Positions 7,889 through 17,268 are shown, counted from the stretch's first letter. The stretch is DNA of 64,000 nt from UBA11891 sp049890035 (GCA_049890035.1 JBMHCG010000039.1:272296-336295), one strand, 5' to 3'. Notes: a model not told the origin generated them from the sequence alone. Numbers and translations: made by a program.

Positions 7889-10339
7889 TTATAGATGTTT
7901 GGCAAATTTAACCTTTTGTTGGGTGATGGCTTTTTCAATGACCTCTTCCATTTCTGTCACAAAGTGAAATGTCAGGCCCTTAATATATTTAGCATCAATC
8001 TCTTCGATGTCTTTTCGATTGGATTCTGACAAAATAATTTCTTTGATTTTGGCTCTTTTCGCAGCCAGTATTTTTTCTTTGATACCACCCACAGGAAGTA
8101 CTTTACCACGAAGAGTTATTTCACCGGTCATCGCCAGCTTATTTTTGACACGCCTTTGGGTTATCAATGAAACCAGTGAAGTCAAGAGCGTGATACCGGC
8201 ACTGGGACCATCTTTTGGAGTAGCTCCTTCTGGAACGTGTATGTGAATGTCATAGGTGTCAAAAGAAAAATCATTCAAGCCCAGACGCTCTGCATTGGCT
8301 TTCAGGTACTCGCGAGCAATCGTAGCCGATTCTTTCATTATTTTCCCCAAATTTCCAGTTATGTTTAGATTGCCTTTTCCAGGGGACAAAGCCGACTCAA
8401 TAAAAAGAATATCACCCCCTACAGCAGTCCATGCCAAACCAGTGACGACCCCCGCCGTTTGATTGTTTTCATATAAATCCCGTTGGATTTTAACCGGACC
8501 CAGAATCGAAGGTAAATCACCCACCGAAGGGGTTTGGAAATAATCCTCTTCCATGGCTATGGATTTGGCTGCATAACGAACCATTTTGGCCATCTGCTTA
8601 TCCAGTCCACGGACACCCGATTCACGCGTATAACCCTCCACAACAGTTTCAATTAGGGTTTTGTTCAATTTGAGGTGTTTTTTTTCTAAGCCGTGTTCTT
8701 TTAGTTGTTTGGGAAGCAAATGCTTTTGCGCAATTTCAATTTTTTCTTCTACCGTATAGCCACTCACATTGATGATTTCCATCCGATCTCGAAGTGCTGG
8801 ATGGATTGGGGCCAAGCTATTGGCCGTTGCTACAAACATAACCTTGGATAGGTCAAATCCATGTTCGAGATAATTGTCATAGAAAGAATTGTTTTGTTCG
8901 GGATCTAAGACTTCCAAAAGTGCCGCAGCAGGGTCGCCTTGTACACTCTGATTGAGCTTATCTATTTCATCCAATACAAAAACGGGGTTGGATGTTTTGG
9001 CTTTTTTAAGACTTTGGATGATTCTTCCGGGCAGGGCACCAATATATGTTTTTCGATGTCCCCGAATTTCCCCTTCATCACGCATCCCGCCCAAAGCAAT
9101 ACGAACATAAGACCGACCCAGAGCTTCAGCAATTGATTTTCCCAAAGAAGTCTTGCCCACACCAGGAGGGCCGTACAAACACAAAATAGGAGATTTCATA
9201 TCGTTACGCAGTTTGAGAACGGCTAAATACTCAATGATTCGTTTTTTGACTTCTTCCAATCCAGCATGATCTCTGTCCAGTATTTTCTGCGCTTTTTTCA
9301 AATCGAATTGATCTACTGAAAATTCGTTCCAAGGCAGGTCCAAAAATAAATCCAAATAACTCCTCTGAATAGAATATTCTGCCACTTGTGGATTCATGCG
9401 CTGCATACGACCCAATTCTTTAAAAAAGTGTGTTTGGGTTTCTTCGTCCCATTTCTTCTCCAAAGCTCGCGCCTTCATTTCTTCTACTTCTTCTTCATAG
9501 GATACCCCGCCTAGTTCTTCTTGAATCGTTTTGAGTTGCTGATGTAAATAATATTCTCGTTGTTGCTGATCCAAATCATTGTGTACCTTCGACTGGATAT
9601 CATTTTTCAACAACAATTTTTGATATTCTAAATCCATTTGTTTCAAACAAGCCAAGGCTCTTTCTTTAAGACTTTTAAGAGCTAAAACAGCTTGTTTTTC
9701 AGCGACTTCAAGATTGAGATTTGAAGAAACAAAATTGATGAGGAATGAAGGGCTTTGAATATTTTTGATGGCAAAAGAAGCCTCTGAAGGAAGATTGGGA
9801 TTTTCACGAATGATCTGAAGTGCTTTTTCTTTGATGGAATCGATAATGGCATTGAATTCCTCGCTATTGTTTGCTAGATCCGTATCCTTAAATTCTCGAA
9901 TTCGTGCCTTTAAATAGGGTTCTTCTTGAAGTATTTCCCCTGTTTCAAATCGTTTTTTCCCTTGAATAATGACAGTAGTATTCCCATCGGGCATTTTCAA
10001 AACCCGAAGAATTTGGGCTACCGTTCCAAGGGTATACAGATCTTTGGCCTCGGGGTTTTCAATTGCTGGGTCTTTTTGAGCCACTACCCCAATCACTTTA
10101 TCAGCTTTATTGGCATCCTTGATTAATTGGATCGATTTATCCCGACCTGCCGTAATGGGAATCACAACTCCGGGGAACAAAACCGTGTTTTTTAATGGTA
10201 AAATAGGAACGGTGTCGGGTAGGGATTCTTTTTGAAGCTCTTCTTCATCTTCTGTTGTCATTAATGGAATGAGATCGGCATCCGCTTCGATATCTTGCAA
10301 TGACAAATTGTCAAGGGTCTTTAAAATTGATTTGGCCAT
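7889..10339 (-). CDS. lon: ATP-dependent Lon protease
   Basis: An 816-residue AAA+ serine protease that degrades misfolded and regulatory proteins in the cytosol. The N-terminal substrate-binding domain occupies roughly residues 42-240 (VPILPLKNTVLFPGVVIPI). The Walker A motif GPPGVGKTS starts at residue 390. The protease domain carries the catalytic serine, Ser713, in PKDGPSAG, followed by the region with the lysine of the Ser-Lys dyad. Length and domain order match LonA. The upstream region is shared with a divergent ECF sigma gene. No full promoter match was found there. Confidence 0.98.
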   Translation of the reverse strand: MAKSILKTLDNLSLQDIEADADLIPLMTTEDEEELQKESLPDTVPILPLKNTVLFPGVVIPITAGRDKSIQLIKDANKADKVIGVVAQKDPAIENPEAKDLYTLGTVAQILRVLKMPDGNTTVIIQGKKRFETGEILQEEPYLKARIREFKDTDLANNSEEFNAIIDSIKEKALQIIRENPNLPSEASFAIKNIQSPSFLINFVSSNLNLEVAEKQAVLALKSLKERALACLKQMDLEYQKLLLKNDIQSKVHNDLDQQQREYYLHQQLKTIQEELGGVSYEEEVEEMKARALEKKWDEETQTHFFKELGRMQRMNPQVAEYSIQRSYLDLFLDLPWNEFSVDQFDLKKAQKILDRDHAGLEEVKKRIIEYLAVLKLRNDMKSPILCLYGPPGVGKTSLGKSIAEALGRSYVRIALGGMRDEGEIRGHRKTYIGALPGRIIQSLKKAKTSNPVFVLDEIDKLNQSVQGDPAAALLEVLDPEQNNSFYDNYLEHGFDLSKVMFVATANSLAPIHPALRDRMEIINVSGYTVEEKIEIAQKHLLPKQLKEHGLEKKHLKLNKTLIETVVEGYTRESGVRGLDKQMAKMVRYAAKSIAMEEDYFQTPSVGDLPSILGPVKIQRDLYENNQTAGVVTGLAWTAVGGDILFIESALSPGKGNLNITGNLGKIMKESATIAREYLKANAERLGLNDFSFDTYDIHIHVPEGATPKDGPSAGITLLTSLVSLITQRRVKNKLAMTGEITLRGKVLPVGGIKEKILAAKRAKIKEIILSESNRKDIEEIDAKYIKGLTFHFVTEMEEVIEKAITQQKVKFAKHL

Positions 10340-10530
10340 ACAGTAATATTCACGTCAAACTGTCATTATTGGGTACCCGACAAATTCTTACAATGAGTAA
10401 AGATGGGGGGTATACAATGCTATTGAATTCTTTAGACATGACGTGTTCAATCATTGTGCCAATCCTTATTTTTACAAAAAGTGTAACAATTTTTTATTCC
10501 TGCCCTCATTAAGTTGTAATTGTTGTCTTA
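10340..10530. other. Divergent intergenic region between lon and an ECF sigma gene
   Basis: 191 bases without a supportable gene. It is AT-rich near the sigma gene. Plus-strand TATTTTTA lies near 10468, but no complete TTG/TAnnTTTG pair occurs on either strand, so alternative sigma factors may be used here. That last point is inference. Confidence 0.5.
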
Positions 10531-11070
10531 TTGAAAGTTGAACTGCTACATACCAAGGAACTGATTCTATTGTGTAAAAAAAACAATCAAAGAGCACAGT
10601 TGGAGCTCTACAACCGATACAATAAAGCTATGTACAATGCCGTATATCCGATTCTACAAGACCGCGTATTAGCGGAAGAAGCGACACAGGAAGGATTTAT
10701 CATCGCTTTTCGAAAACTCAATCAGTACCAATTGGAAAACAGTTTCGGTGGCTGGCTCAAAAAAATTGTACTCCGTAAGAGTTATGAATATTATCGTCAG
10801 AAATTTAAATTTGTTCCCCTAACCGAAGCATCGGAAAACGATCAAATTGCATCAGAAACAGAAAACAATACGGTGCTGCAAGAACGGAAAAAAAAGCTTT
10901 ACAAGGCACTCTCACAACTCAAACCAAGCGATCAAATCCTCCTCAAATTGTACTACTTAGAAGGTTATGATCATGAAGAATTAACAGAAATTCTGCAAAT
11001 CAGCCATGCGAATTGCCGAACCCGACTGTCACGGGCAAAAAACAAACTCACTAAACTTCTTATCCCATGA
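10531..11070 (+). CDS. ECF-type RNA polymerase sigma factor (locus 1)
   Basis: A 179-residue sigma-70 family protein of the extracytoplasmic function group. Region 2 is seen in LYNRYNKAMYNAVYPIL through EEATQEGFIIAFRKL, and the C-terminal region 4 helix-turn-helix in LYYLEGYDHEELTEILQIS with RTRLSRAKNKL. The only start that keeps region 2 complete is a TTG at 10531. Its stop overlaps the next gene by 4 bases, consistent with a co-expressed anti-sigma factor. It probably directs transcription of its own operon, including the exported proteins downstream. Family is certain; the signal sensed is unknown. Confidence 0.9.
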   Translation: MKVELLHTKELILLCKKNNQRAQLELYNRYNKAMYNAVYPILQDRVLAEEATQEGFIIAFRKLNQYQLENSFGGWLKKIVLRKSYEYYRQKFKFVPLTEASENDQIASETENNTVLQERKKKLYKALSQLKPSDQILLKLYYLEGYDHEELTEILQISHANCRTRLSRAKNKLTKLLIP

Positions 11071-11582
11071 AAGCAAACAACACCGACCCTCTCTATGAAT
11101 GGTTTGCAGATGCCTATCCCCAAGAAGTCCAATCTCCTGGCCATGGTCAGCGATTTCAACAGAAACTAGCAGCCGAGAGGCAAGCGAAGAGACAACGAGC
11201 GAGTTTCAGAGTTGCGGCCATGGTTTTGGTGTTGTTTGGTTTGACTGCTGCTTTGGTAGACTATTCCAGCAACACCTCCGAAGAAATGGAACGCTTTTAT
11301 CAAACCGAAGCCTATTTTCAATCTCTTATCCAAAACCAATTGGAAAAAGTACCCATGGCTAATACGTCTTATCAAGTACCTATCACAGCAGCCAAAACCC
11401 AATTGCTTCGACTCCAAGAAACCTATCAAATGCAAACCCAACAATTTCAAAACGGTACCGACCATCCCAAACTTTTACGTGCTATGATTAATAATCTGCA
11501 AAAGCAACTGGAAATACTACAAGACCTGGAAAGGAATATTGAAACAATTAATTCTCAAAGTAATGATACTGAACTACTGTAA
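11067..11582 (+). CDS. Putative membrane-anchored anti-sigma factor (locus 1)
   Basis: A 171-residue protein that starts inside the sigma factor stop (ATGA overlap). The first 45 residues are cytosolic and basic towards the membrane (RQAKRQRASFR). A single membrane helix covers about residues 46-64, followed by an extracytoplasmic part rich in Gln and Glu with coiled-coil character. Gene position and topology are those of a one-pass anti-sigma factor. No zinc-binding (ZAS) motif is visible. Sequence similarity to a named family was not recognised, so the role rests on context. Confidence 0.7.
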   Translation: MKANNTDPLYEWFADAYPQEVQSPGHGQRFQQKLAAERQAKRQRASFRVAAMVLVLFGLTAALVDYSSNTSEEMERFYQTEAYFQSLIQNQLEKVPMANTSYQVPITAAKTQLLRLQETYQMQTQQFQNGTDHPKLLRAMINNLQKQLEILQDLERNIETINSQSNDTELL

Positions 11583-12654
11583 ACAATTCCTCATCGTATT
11601 GTTTTTCCTGTCCTACAGCGTGCAGGCACATACTGGATTGTTTTCTAAAGAAAAAGTGGAAAGAAAAATTCACAAAGAATTTACTGTCAAAACAGATGCT
11701 ACCCTCGAAGTGGATAACAGCTTTGGAGATGTTAACATCGTCACTTGGGATAAAAATCAAATCCAAATCGATGTCACCATTCGTGTCAGAGGCCGTAATC
11801 AAAAGAAAATCGATGAACGTTTGGAATCCATTTCCATCCAATTCCAAAACAATCCCGAACGTGTTTCGGCCCAAACTCAAATTGAAGAACTATGGCAGTG
11901 GTCCTGGTTTCAAATCAGTTATCAACAAACCGATTTTGAAATTGATTATGAAATTAAAATGCCGCACACCAATAATCTAGAAATCAGCAACGATTACGGG
12001 AGCATCTTTTTGGATGAAATTGATGGAAACACTGCAATCAATTGCGACTACGGGAAGGTTATTTTGGGAGAATTACGCGGTCTGGAGAATACCCTGACGT
12101 TTGATTATACCGCAAACTCCAGCATTGATTTCATCAAGAAAGGAACCATCCGTGCTGATTATTCCGGATTTGAATTGGGAAGAGCTGAGCAAATCACGTT
12201 GGCTGCGGACTACACTAGTTCAAAAATTGAACGCGTAGAGATATTAGAGTTCAACACAGATTATGGTAAATTATCAGTCAGCGAAGGCGGAATAATTTCT
12301 GGAAAAGGAGATTATATTACCCTGCGTTTTGGGAATATCCAACAAGAACTAGACATTGAGACTGATTACGGATCCATTCGTGTCGCACAGATACTTCCCT
12401 CCGCCCAACGCATAATTGTAGATTCTGAATACACTACTGTTCGACTGGGGGTGCATCCAAAATGGGATTTTAATTTTGATGTGGATTTAGATTACGCAGG
12501 TTTTCAAACGGAATTGCCACTTTACTACCAAAAAGAAATTCGTGAAGACACCGAAAAATTATACCAAGGATACCACCACAATGCTTCCTCTGAAAACATA
12601 CTCAAAGTAACTGCTGAGTACGGCAATCTTAAAATTATTAATCCAACATACTAA
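11563..12654 (+). CDS. Exported beta-solenoid protein, DUF4097-like (locus 1)
   Basis: 363 residues from the ATG at 11563. An ATG at 11539 would add 8 residues and spoil the signal peptide start. The first 22 residues (LNYCKQFLIVLFFLSYSVQA) form a signal peptide. The mature protein is a repetitive beta structure: an Asp/Glu-Tyr pair recurs at residues 144, 162, 181, 199, 216, 233, 250, 268, 289, 310 and 352, a period of 17-21 residues. This is typical of the right-handed beta-helix predicted for DUF4097 'adhesin-like' proteins. It overlaps the anti-sigma gene by 20 bases and is followed 10 bases later by a second solenoid protein. Molecular function is unknown. Confidence 0.8.
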   Translation: MILNYCKQFLIVLFFLSYSVQAHTGLFSKEKVERKIHKEFTVKTDATLEVDNSFGDVNIVTWDKNQIQIDVTIRVRGRNQKKIDERLESISIQFQNNPERVSAQTQIEELWQWSWFQISYQQTDFEIDYEIKMPHTNNLEISNDYGSIFLDEIDGNTAINCDYGKVILGELRGLENTLTFDYTANSSIDFIKKGTIRADYSGFELGRAEQITLAADYTSSKIERVEILEFNTDYGKLSVSEGGIISGKGDYITLRFGNIQQELDIETDYGSIRVAQILPSAQRIIVDSEYTTVRLGVHPKWDFNFDVDLDYAGFQTELPLYYQKEIREDTEKLYQGYHHNASSENILKVTAEYGNLKIINPTY

Positions 12655-12664
12655 CGCATTCAAC

Positions 12665-13432
12665 ATGAAAAAATTTATTCTAATAAGTTTCCTCTCTCTC
12701 ACCCTTTCTATTTGGGCACAAAATCATACACAAACCTATAACGGACTAACAGGTTGGTCAGAAAGCAGCACGGACCAGCAAAAAGAAAATCTACAAACCC
12801 GTACTGTTCAACCTTACGAGACTGTATCGGTAGAGGGGAATTTTGATGTCACTTTGTATGACGGAAAAGAAGGAAGCATTCAATTGAATGGTACGCAAAA
12901 ACTCCTTGAAGAAGTCGAAGTAGAAAATACCGCCAAAGGTGTCGTCATCAAATATGCAACCCACTGGAAAAAAATGTTGAAGAATTCTCAAAACAATAAG
13001 GCCGTGCGCGTTCGCATACCGATTGAATCCATAGATGGGGTCACCTTGAGTGGATCTGGAAATATTCACTCAAAAACCAAACTCAAAGCACACCAATTTA
13101 CGATCAAACTCAGTGGATCCGGTGCCATTGACATACATCTGGAAGCGGAATCCTCTTCGCTTTCGTTGTCCGGCTCGGGTGCTATCAATCTCAAAGGCAA
13201 AAGCAACACCCTCGAAACTAAAGTATCAGGCTCTGGGTCGGTTGATTGCAAAAATCTAGAAACCGAAGTTGCGAACGCCAAACTATCAGGCTCTGGAAAG
13301 ATTTCCATCCAGGCCAGTGAAAGCATTCGCAGTCAAATTGCTGGATCTGGGAATGTTTATGTATATGGAAACCCTTCACAGGTTGATACCAAAAATGCTG
13401 GAAGTGGTAAAACTAAATTTGTGGAGTGGTAG
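12665..13432 (+). CDS. Exported head-GIN / DUF2807-domain protein (locus 1)
   Basis: A 255-residue protein with an N-terminal signal peptide (FILISFLSLTLSIWAQ). After a lead-in region, a [SA]GSG motif recurs at residues 129, 150, 169, 188, 208, 226 and 245, a period of 18-21 residues. This is the hallmark of the GIN/DUF2807 parallel beta-helix. It is predicted to be periplasmic or surface-exposed. It is the last gene of the ECF locus and overlaps the convergent UMF1 transporter gene by 20 bases. Biochemical function is not known for the family. Confidence 0.85.
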   Translation: MKKFILISFLSLTLSIWAQNHTQTYNGLTGWSESSTDQQKENLQTRTVQPYETVSVEGNFDVTLYDGKEGSIQLNGTQKLLEEVEVENTAKGVVIKYATHWKKMLKNSQNNKAVRVRIPIESIDGVTLSGSGNIHSKTKLKAHQFTIKLSGSGAIDIHLEAESSSLSLSGSGAINLKGKSNTLETKVSGSGSVDCKNLETEVANAKLSGSGKISIQASESIRSQIAGSGNVYVYGNPSQVDTKNAGSGKTKFVEW

Positions 13433-14765
13433 GTTTTATACCTGGAACACGCAATAAAAGAAGGGCACCAATAACAAAAGACACTACAAAGAAAAGTATG
13501 GCCGATCGCATGCTGCCTGTGATTTGATCCAACGACCCAAATAACAACATACCAATTATAATACCTATTTTTTCAGTCACGTCATAAAAACTAAAATAGG
13601 AGGTCGTATCCTCTGTTTCCGGTAAATATTTGGAATAGGTTGAACGGGATAATGCTTGCAGGCCTCCCATCACCATTCCGACCATTCCTGCTATACAATA
13701 AAATTGGAGCGGTGTTTGAATGTAATAAGCATAGACACACAAGCCTGCCCAAATTAGATTCACCACCACCAATGTTGGAATATTTCCAAAACGCGCAGAC
13801 GAACGCGAAGTCAGTATGGCTCCTAAAATACCTACCAATTGTATCAGCAAGATGCTGATGATGAGCCCTGTTGTTTTTTCACTAGTCGAAGCCCATGCAA
13901 TTTCTTCTTCGCCGAAGTAAGCAGCTACCAGAAGAACGGTTTGCAAGGACATACTATACACAAAAAAGGCACCTAAGTAACGTTTTAATTTAAAGTTATC
14001 TTTTAGTTCATTCCAAACAAATCGAAGTTCTTTGAATCCATTCCAAAAAATATCCTTTGTGATTTTTTGAGCGTTTGAATTTCCTTTGGGCAAAAAATAA
14101 AACGAGATCTGACTAAAGCCTGCCCACCAAAGGCCCACAGAAATAAAGGAATATTTCATGGCTTTGAGACTGGCTTCTAATTCGTTTCCTGTAATACCAT
14201 ACCACTGGGGTTGCATCACCATTGTCAAATTAAATAACAATAGCAATACACTACCCACATAGCCCATAGAAAATCCACGAGCACTGGCACGATCCTGTTG
14301 GTGTGGAAAAGCAATATCTGGCAAATATGAGTTGTAGAATACCAAACTTGCCCACAATCCAATCAAAGCCAAAAAATAGAACAATAAACCGGTATAAATC
14401 GTTTCCACCTCAAACCAATACAAACCAGCACAAGACACGGATCCCAAGTAAACGAACAACTTCATAAATCGCTTCTTATTTCCAATATAATCGGCAATAC
14501 CCGATAGCAAGGGTGAAATAAAAGCAACTACTAAAAATGCAGTCGCCGTCACAAAAGAAATCATCGCTGTGTTCTTTACTTCATAACCTAAAAATGGGAT
14601 TGTATTGTTGGTCTCGAATAACAAGCCAAAATAAATTGGGAAGATAGCCGATGAAATGACCAGAGAATAGACTGAGTTGGCCCAGTCATAAAAAGCCCAT
14701 GCATTTATTAATTTTTTACTGCCTTTCGCCAATTGCGGTCGTGTGTTTTTTTTGATATACTTCAA
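13413..14765 (-). CDS. UMF1-family MFS transporter (Atg22-like)
   Basis: A 450-residue polytopic membrane protein with about 11-12 hydrophobic helices. The N-terminus NAWAFYDWANSVYSLVI is the signature of the UMF1 (unknown major facilitator 1) family, related to the yeast vacuolar effluxer Atg22. The segment GGLQALSRSTYSKYLP is also characteristic. The substrate is unknown; amino acids or small organic compounds are possible by analogy. Transcribed alone and convergent with the GIN gene, with a 20-base tail overlap and no visible terminator. Confidence 0.88.
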   Translation of the reverse strand: MKYIKKNTRPQLAKGSKKLINAWAFYDWANSVYSLVISSAIFPIYFGLLFETNNTIPFLGYEVKNTAMISFVTATAFLVVAFISPLLSGIADYIGNKKRFMKLFVYLGSVSCAGLYWFEVETIYTGLLFYFLALIGLWASLVFYNSYLPDIAFPHQQDRASARGFSMGYVGSVLLLLFNLTMVMQPQWYGITGNELEASLKAMKYSFISVGLWWAGFSQISFYFLPKGNSNAQKITKDIFWNGFKELRFVWNELKDNFKLKRYLGAFFVYSMSLQTVLLVAAYFGEEEIAWASTSEKTTGLIISILLIQLVGILGAILTSRSSARFGNIPTLVVVNLIWAGLCVYAYYIQTPLQFYCIAGMVGMVMGGLQALSRSTYSKYLPETEDTTSYFSFYDVTEKIGIIIGMLLFGSLDQITGSMRSAILFFVVSFVIGALLLLRVPGIKPTTPQI

Positions 14766-14895
14766 AATAGTGGTGTTTAAATATTGTTTTTAATTGATTC
14801 CATTTTATTCACTTCAGATCAAAATCACTCGCTGGCTTCGATTAAAAGTTTCTCATGCAAGCAAATACGAATAATTTGTATTTTTAGAAAAAAAT

Positions 14896-15381
14896 ATGAA
14901 AAAGTTATTTCTTTCCACTTTGGTGCTGGCTACGCTTGCTTGTCAATCCAAAGCCCAAACAGCAAAAGAAAAAAAGGTATACCCTATTCAAAAGACAGAA
15001 GCAGAATGGCGAGATCAACTCTCTGACTTGTCTTTTTACGTGTTGCGTCAAGCCGGAACGGAGCGACCCTTTTCAAATCCCTACAATAAAAATTACGCAG
15101 ACGGCACTTATGTTTGCCAAGGCTGTAGCACACCTCTTTATGAATCGCAACATAAGTTTGATTCGGGAACCGGGTGGCCCTCTTTTGATCGGGGTGTTGA
15201 TGGGAATTTGGAATACGACGTAGATTACAAACTTGGCTATGCTCGAACCGAGCTAAAATGCAATACCTGTGGAGGACACCTTGGACATGTATTTGATGAT
15301 GGTCCACGGGAAACCACAGGAAAAAGACACTGTATCAATTCTGCAGCCCTACAATTTGTTCCTGCTAATGAAAAAAAATAA
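14896..15381 (+). CDS. msrB: Exported methionine-R-sulfoxide reductase B, copy 1
   Basis: A 161-residue MsrB that reduces methionine-R-sulfoxide in proteins. A hydrophobic leader ends in LATLAC (Cys16). This could be a weak lipobox (Thr at -3) or an ordinary signal peptide, so the protein is probably periplasmic or membrane-anchored. Zinc cysteines are Cys74/77 and Cys122/125, and the catalytic Cys146 is in RHCIN. The usual resolving cysteine of SGCGWPSF is replaced by Thr92 (SGTGWPSF), so recycling must use another thiol. It overlaps the next msrB by 14 bases, so both are made from one mRNA. Confidence 0.92.
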   Translation: MKKLFLSTLVLATLACQSKAQTAKEKKVYPIQKTEAEWRDQLSDLSFYVLRQAGTERPFSNPYNKNYADGTYVCQGCSTPLYESQHKFDSGTGWPSFDRGVDGNLEYDVDYKLGYARTELKCNTCGGHLGHVFDDGPRETTGKRHCINSAALQFVPANEKK

Positions 15382-15784
15382 TAACTACACTGTAGAAAAA
15401 TCAACGCAGCAATGGAAATCAGAATTAGACCCACTCTCCTATCACGTGCTGCGCGAACAAGGTACCGAGCGTCCCTTTTCGGGAGTCTATAACGAACATT
15501 TTGAAAAAGGTACCTATTTGTGCAAAGGCTGCCATAGTCCATTGTATTCAAGTGAAAGTAAATTTGCTAGTGGCTGCGGATGGCCAAGTTTTGATGCTGC
15601 CCTTCCCGGAGCCATTGAATACCGGAAAGATAAGAGCCACGGAATGCTTCGAACGGAAATAGTTTGTTCCCAATGCGGTTCACATCAAGGGCATGTATTT
15701 AATGATGGCCCTACTGATACAGGAATGCGGTATTGTGTCAACTCCGTGAGTATAGCGTTCAACGACTCGGAAAAGTCTCGTTAA
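15368..15784 (+). CDS. msrB: Cytosolic methionine-R-sulfoxide reductase B, copy 2
   Basis: 138 residues from the ATG at 15368. The longer in-frame start at 15269 lies deep inside copy 1 and adds unrelated sequence. No signal peptide. Zinc cysteines are Cys52/55 and Cys100/103, and the catalytic Cys123 is in RYCVN. The resolving Cys70 is present in SGCGWPSF, unlike copy 1. Together the tandem pair appears to repair methionine in two compartments, one exported and one cytosolic. Function is established for the family; the division of labour is inferred. Confidence 0.92.
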   Translation: MKKNNNYTVEKSTQQWKSELDPLSYHVLREQGTERPFSGVYNEHFEKGTYLCKGCHSPLYSSESKFASGCGWPSFDAALPGAIEYRKDKSHGMLRTEIVCSQCGSHQGHVFNDGPTDTGMRYCVNSVSIAFNDSEKSR

Positions 15785-15829
15785 GATCCTTATCAATTTT
15801 GTATTTTCGCGTTGACTAAATGAAGACTT

Positions 15830-17224
15830 ATGGAGAATTTGTATGATATAATTGTTCTCGGGAGTGGTCCGGGTGGTTATGTAACCGCAATTCGCGCTTC
15901 CCAACTGGGATTGAAGACTGCGGTTGTTGAAAAAGAAAGTTTAGGAGGCGTGTGTCTGAATTGGGGATGCATACCGACCAAAGCATTACTCAAATCCGCT
16001 CAAGTTTTTGAATACTTGAAACATGCTTCCGATTACGGGCTAACTGTCAAGGAGTACGACAAAGATTTTGATGCCGTCGTTAATCGCAGCAGAAACGTCG
16101 CTGCAGGGATGAGTAAAGGAGTCCAATTTCTGATGAAGAAAAACAAAATCGATGTTCTTTCGGGCCATGGAAAAATTCTTCCAGGTAAAAAGGTGGCTGT
16201 CATCAGTGCTGATGGTACAGAAACACAATATGAAGCCAAAAATATTATCATTGCAACCGGGGCACGTTCGCGAGAACTACCTAATTTACCTCAAGATGGT
16301 AAGAAAATTATAGGGTATCGCTCGGCCATGACCCTAAAAAAACAACCCGGAAAAATGATTGTTGTTGGTTCAGGTGCCATTGGAATTGAATTCGCATATT
16401 TCTACAATGCAATGGGAACAAAAGTAACCATTGTAGAATTTCAAGATCGCATCGTTCCTGTGGAAGATGAAGAAGTGTCCAAACAATTAGAACGCAGTTT
16501 TAAGAAAAATGGAATTGAAATTTTAACTGCTTCCGAAGTTATAGCCGTAGAGACTAAAGGAAAAGGAGTCAAAGCCACCGTGAAAACCGCTAAAGGAGAA
16601 CAAACCCTTGAAGCCGATATCGTTCTTTCGGCTGTTGGGATTAAAACCAATTTAGAAAATATTGGGCTAGAAGATGTAGGAATAGCTATCGACAGAGACA
16701 AGATTATGGTCAACGATTTTTATCAAACCAACCAACCGGGTTATTTTGCAATTGGGGATATAACTGCTGGACCAGCATTGGCTCATGTCGCATCGGCCGA
16801 GGGCATTATATGTGTCGAAAAAATAGCGGGAATGGATGTAGCTCCTCTCGATTATGGTAACATACCGGGATGTACTTATTGTTACCCAGAAATTGCTTCG
16901 GTGGGATTAACCGAACAACAAGCAAAAGAAAACGGTTTGGAAATCAAAGTTGGAAAATTTCCCTTCTCCGCCTCTGGCAAAGCCCAAGCATCAGGAAGCC
17001 CTGATGGGTTTGTCAAAGTAATTTTTGATGCGAAATATGGTGAATGGTTGGGTTGTCACATGATTGGAGCCGGCGTAACAGACATGATTGCAGAAGCGGT
17101 TGTCGGTAGGAAACTCGAAACAACAGGGCATGAAATACTCAAAACCGTTCATCCCCACCCTACTATGAGTGAGGCGGTTATGGAGGCGGTAGCCGATGCC
17201 TATGACGAAGTGATCCATTTGTAG
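15830..17224 (+). CDS. lpdA: Dihydrolipoyl dehydrogenase (E3)
   Basis: A 464-residue FAD-dependent disulfide oxidoreductase. It reoxidises dihydrolipoamide for 2-oxoacid dehydrogenase complexes and the glycine cleavage system. The FAD dinucleotide fold GSGPGG is at residues 11-16 and the redox-active pair Cys42/Cys47 in CLNWGC. An NAD-binding fold (VVGSGAIGIEFAYF) lies mid-protein, and the catalytic His-Glu region is HPHPTMSEAVMEA. No E1 or E2 genes are nearby, so it serves complexes encoded elsewhere. A good terminator follows the stop. Confidence 0.97.
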   Translation: MENLYDIIVLGSGPGGYVTAIRASQLGLKTAVVEKESLGGVCLNWGCIPTKALLKSAQVFEYLKHASDYGLTVKEYDKDFDAVVNRSRNVAAGMSKGVQFLMKKNKIDVLSGHGKILPGKKVAVISADGTETQYEAKNIIIATGARSRELPNLPQDGKKIIGYRSAMTLKKQPGKMIVVGSGAIGIEFAYFYNAMGTKVTIVEFQDRIVPVEDEEVSKQLERSFKKNGIEILTASEVIAVETKGKGVKATVKTAKGEQTLEADIVLSAVGIKTNLENIGLEDVGIAIDRDKIMVNDFYQTNQPGYFAIGDITAGPALAHVASAEGIICVEKIAGMDVAPLDYGNIPGCTYCYPEIASVGLTEQQAKENGLEIKVGKFPFSASGKAQASGSPDGFVKVIFDAKYGEWLGCHMIGAGVTDMIAEAVVGRKLETTGHEILKTVHPHPTMSEAVMEAVADAYDEVIHL

Positions 17225-17244
17225 GATTTTTACAAAACAGCAAG

Positions 17245-17268
17245 AAAATGGCCAAAAGGCTATTTTTT
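17245..17268 (+). terminator. Intrinsic terminator between lpdA and aroQ
   Basis: Hairpin AAAATGGCC / GGCTATTTT with an AAAA loop (stem arms 17245-17253 and 17258-17266, one G-T pair) followed by T residues. The A-run on the left means it could also stop the convergent aroQ transcript. Confidence 0.85.

Noticed and set aside
13049..13410. Tandem DNA repeat or CRISPR-like array in the GIN gene
   Set aside because: The periodicity is in protein rungs (GSG codons), spacing varies by whole codons, and the frame is open throughout. It is a coding solenoid, not an array.
14896..14943. Definite lipoprotein signal on msrB copy 1
   Set aside because: Thr at -3 of the possible lipobox is unusual, so lipid anchoring was left as one option beside simple secretion.
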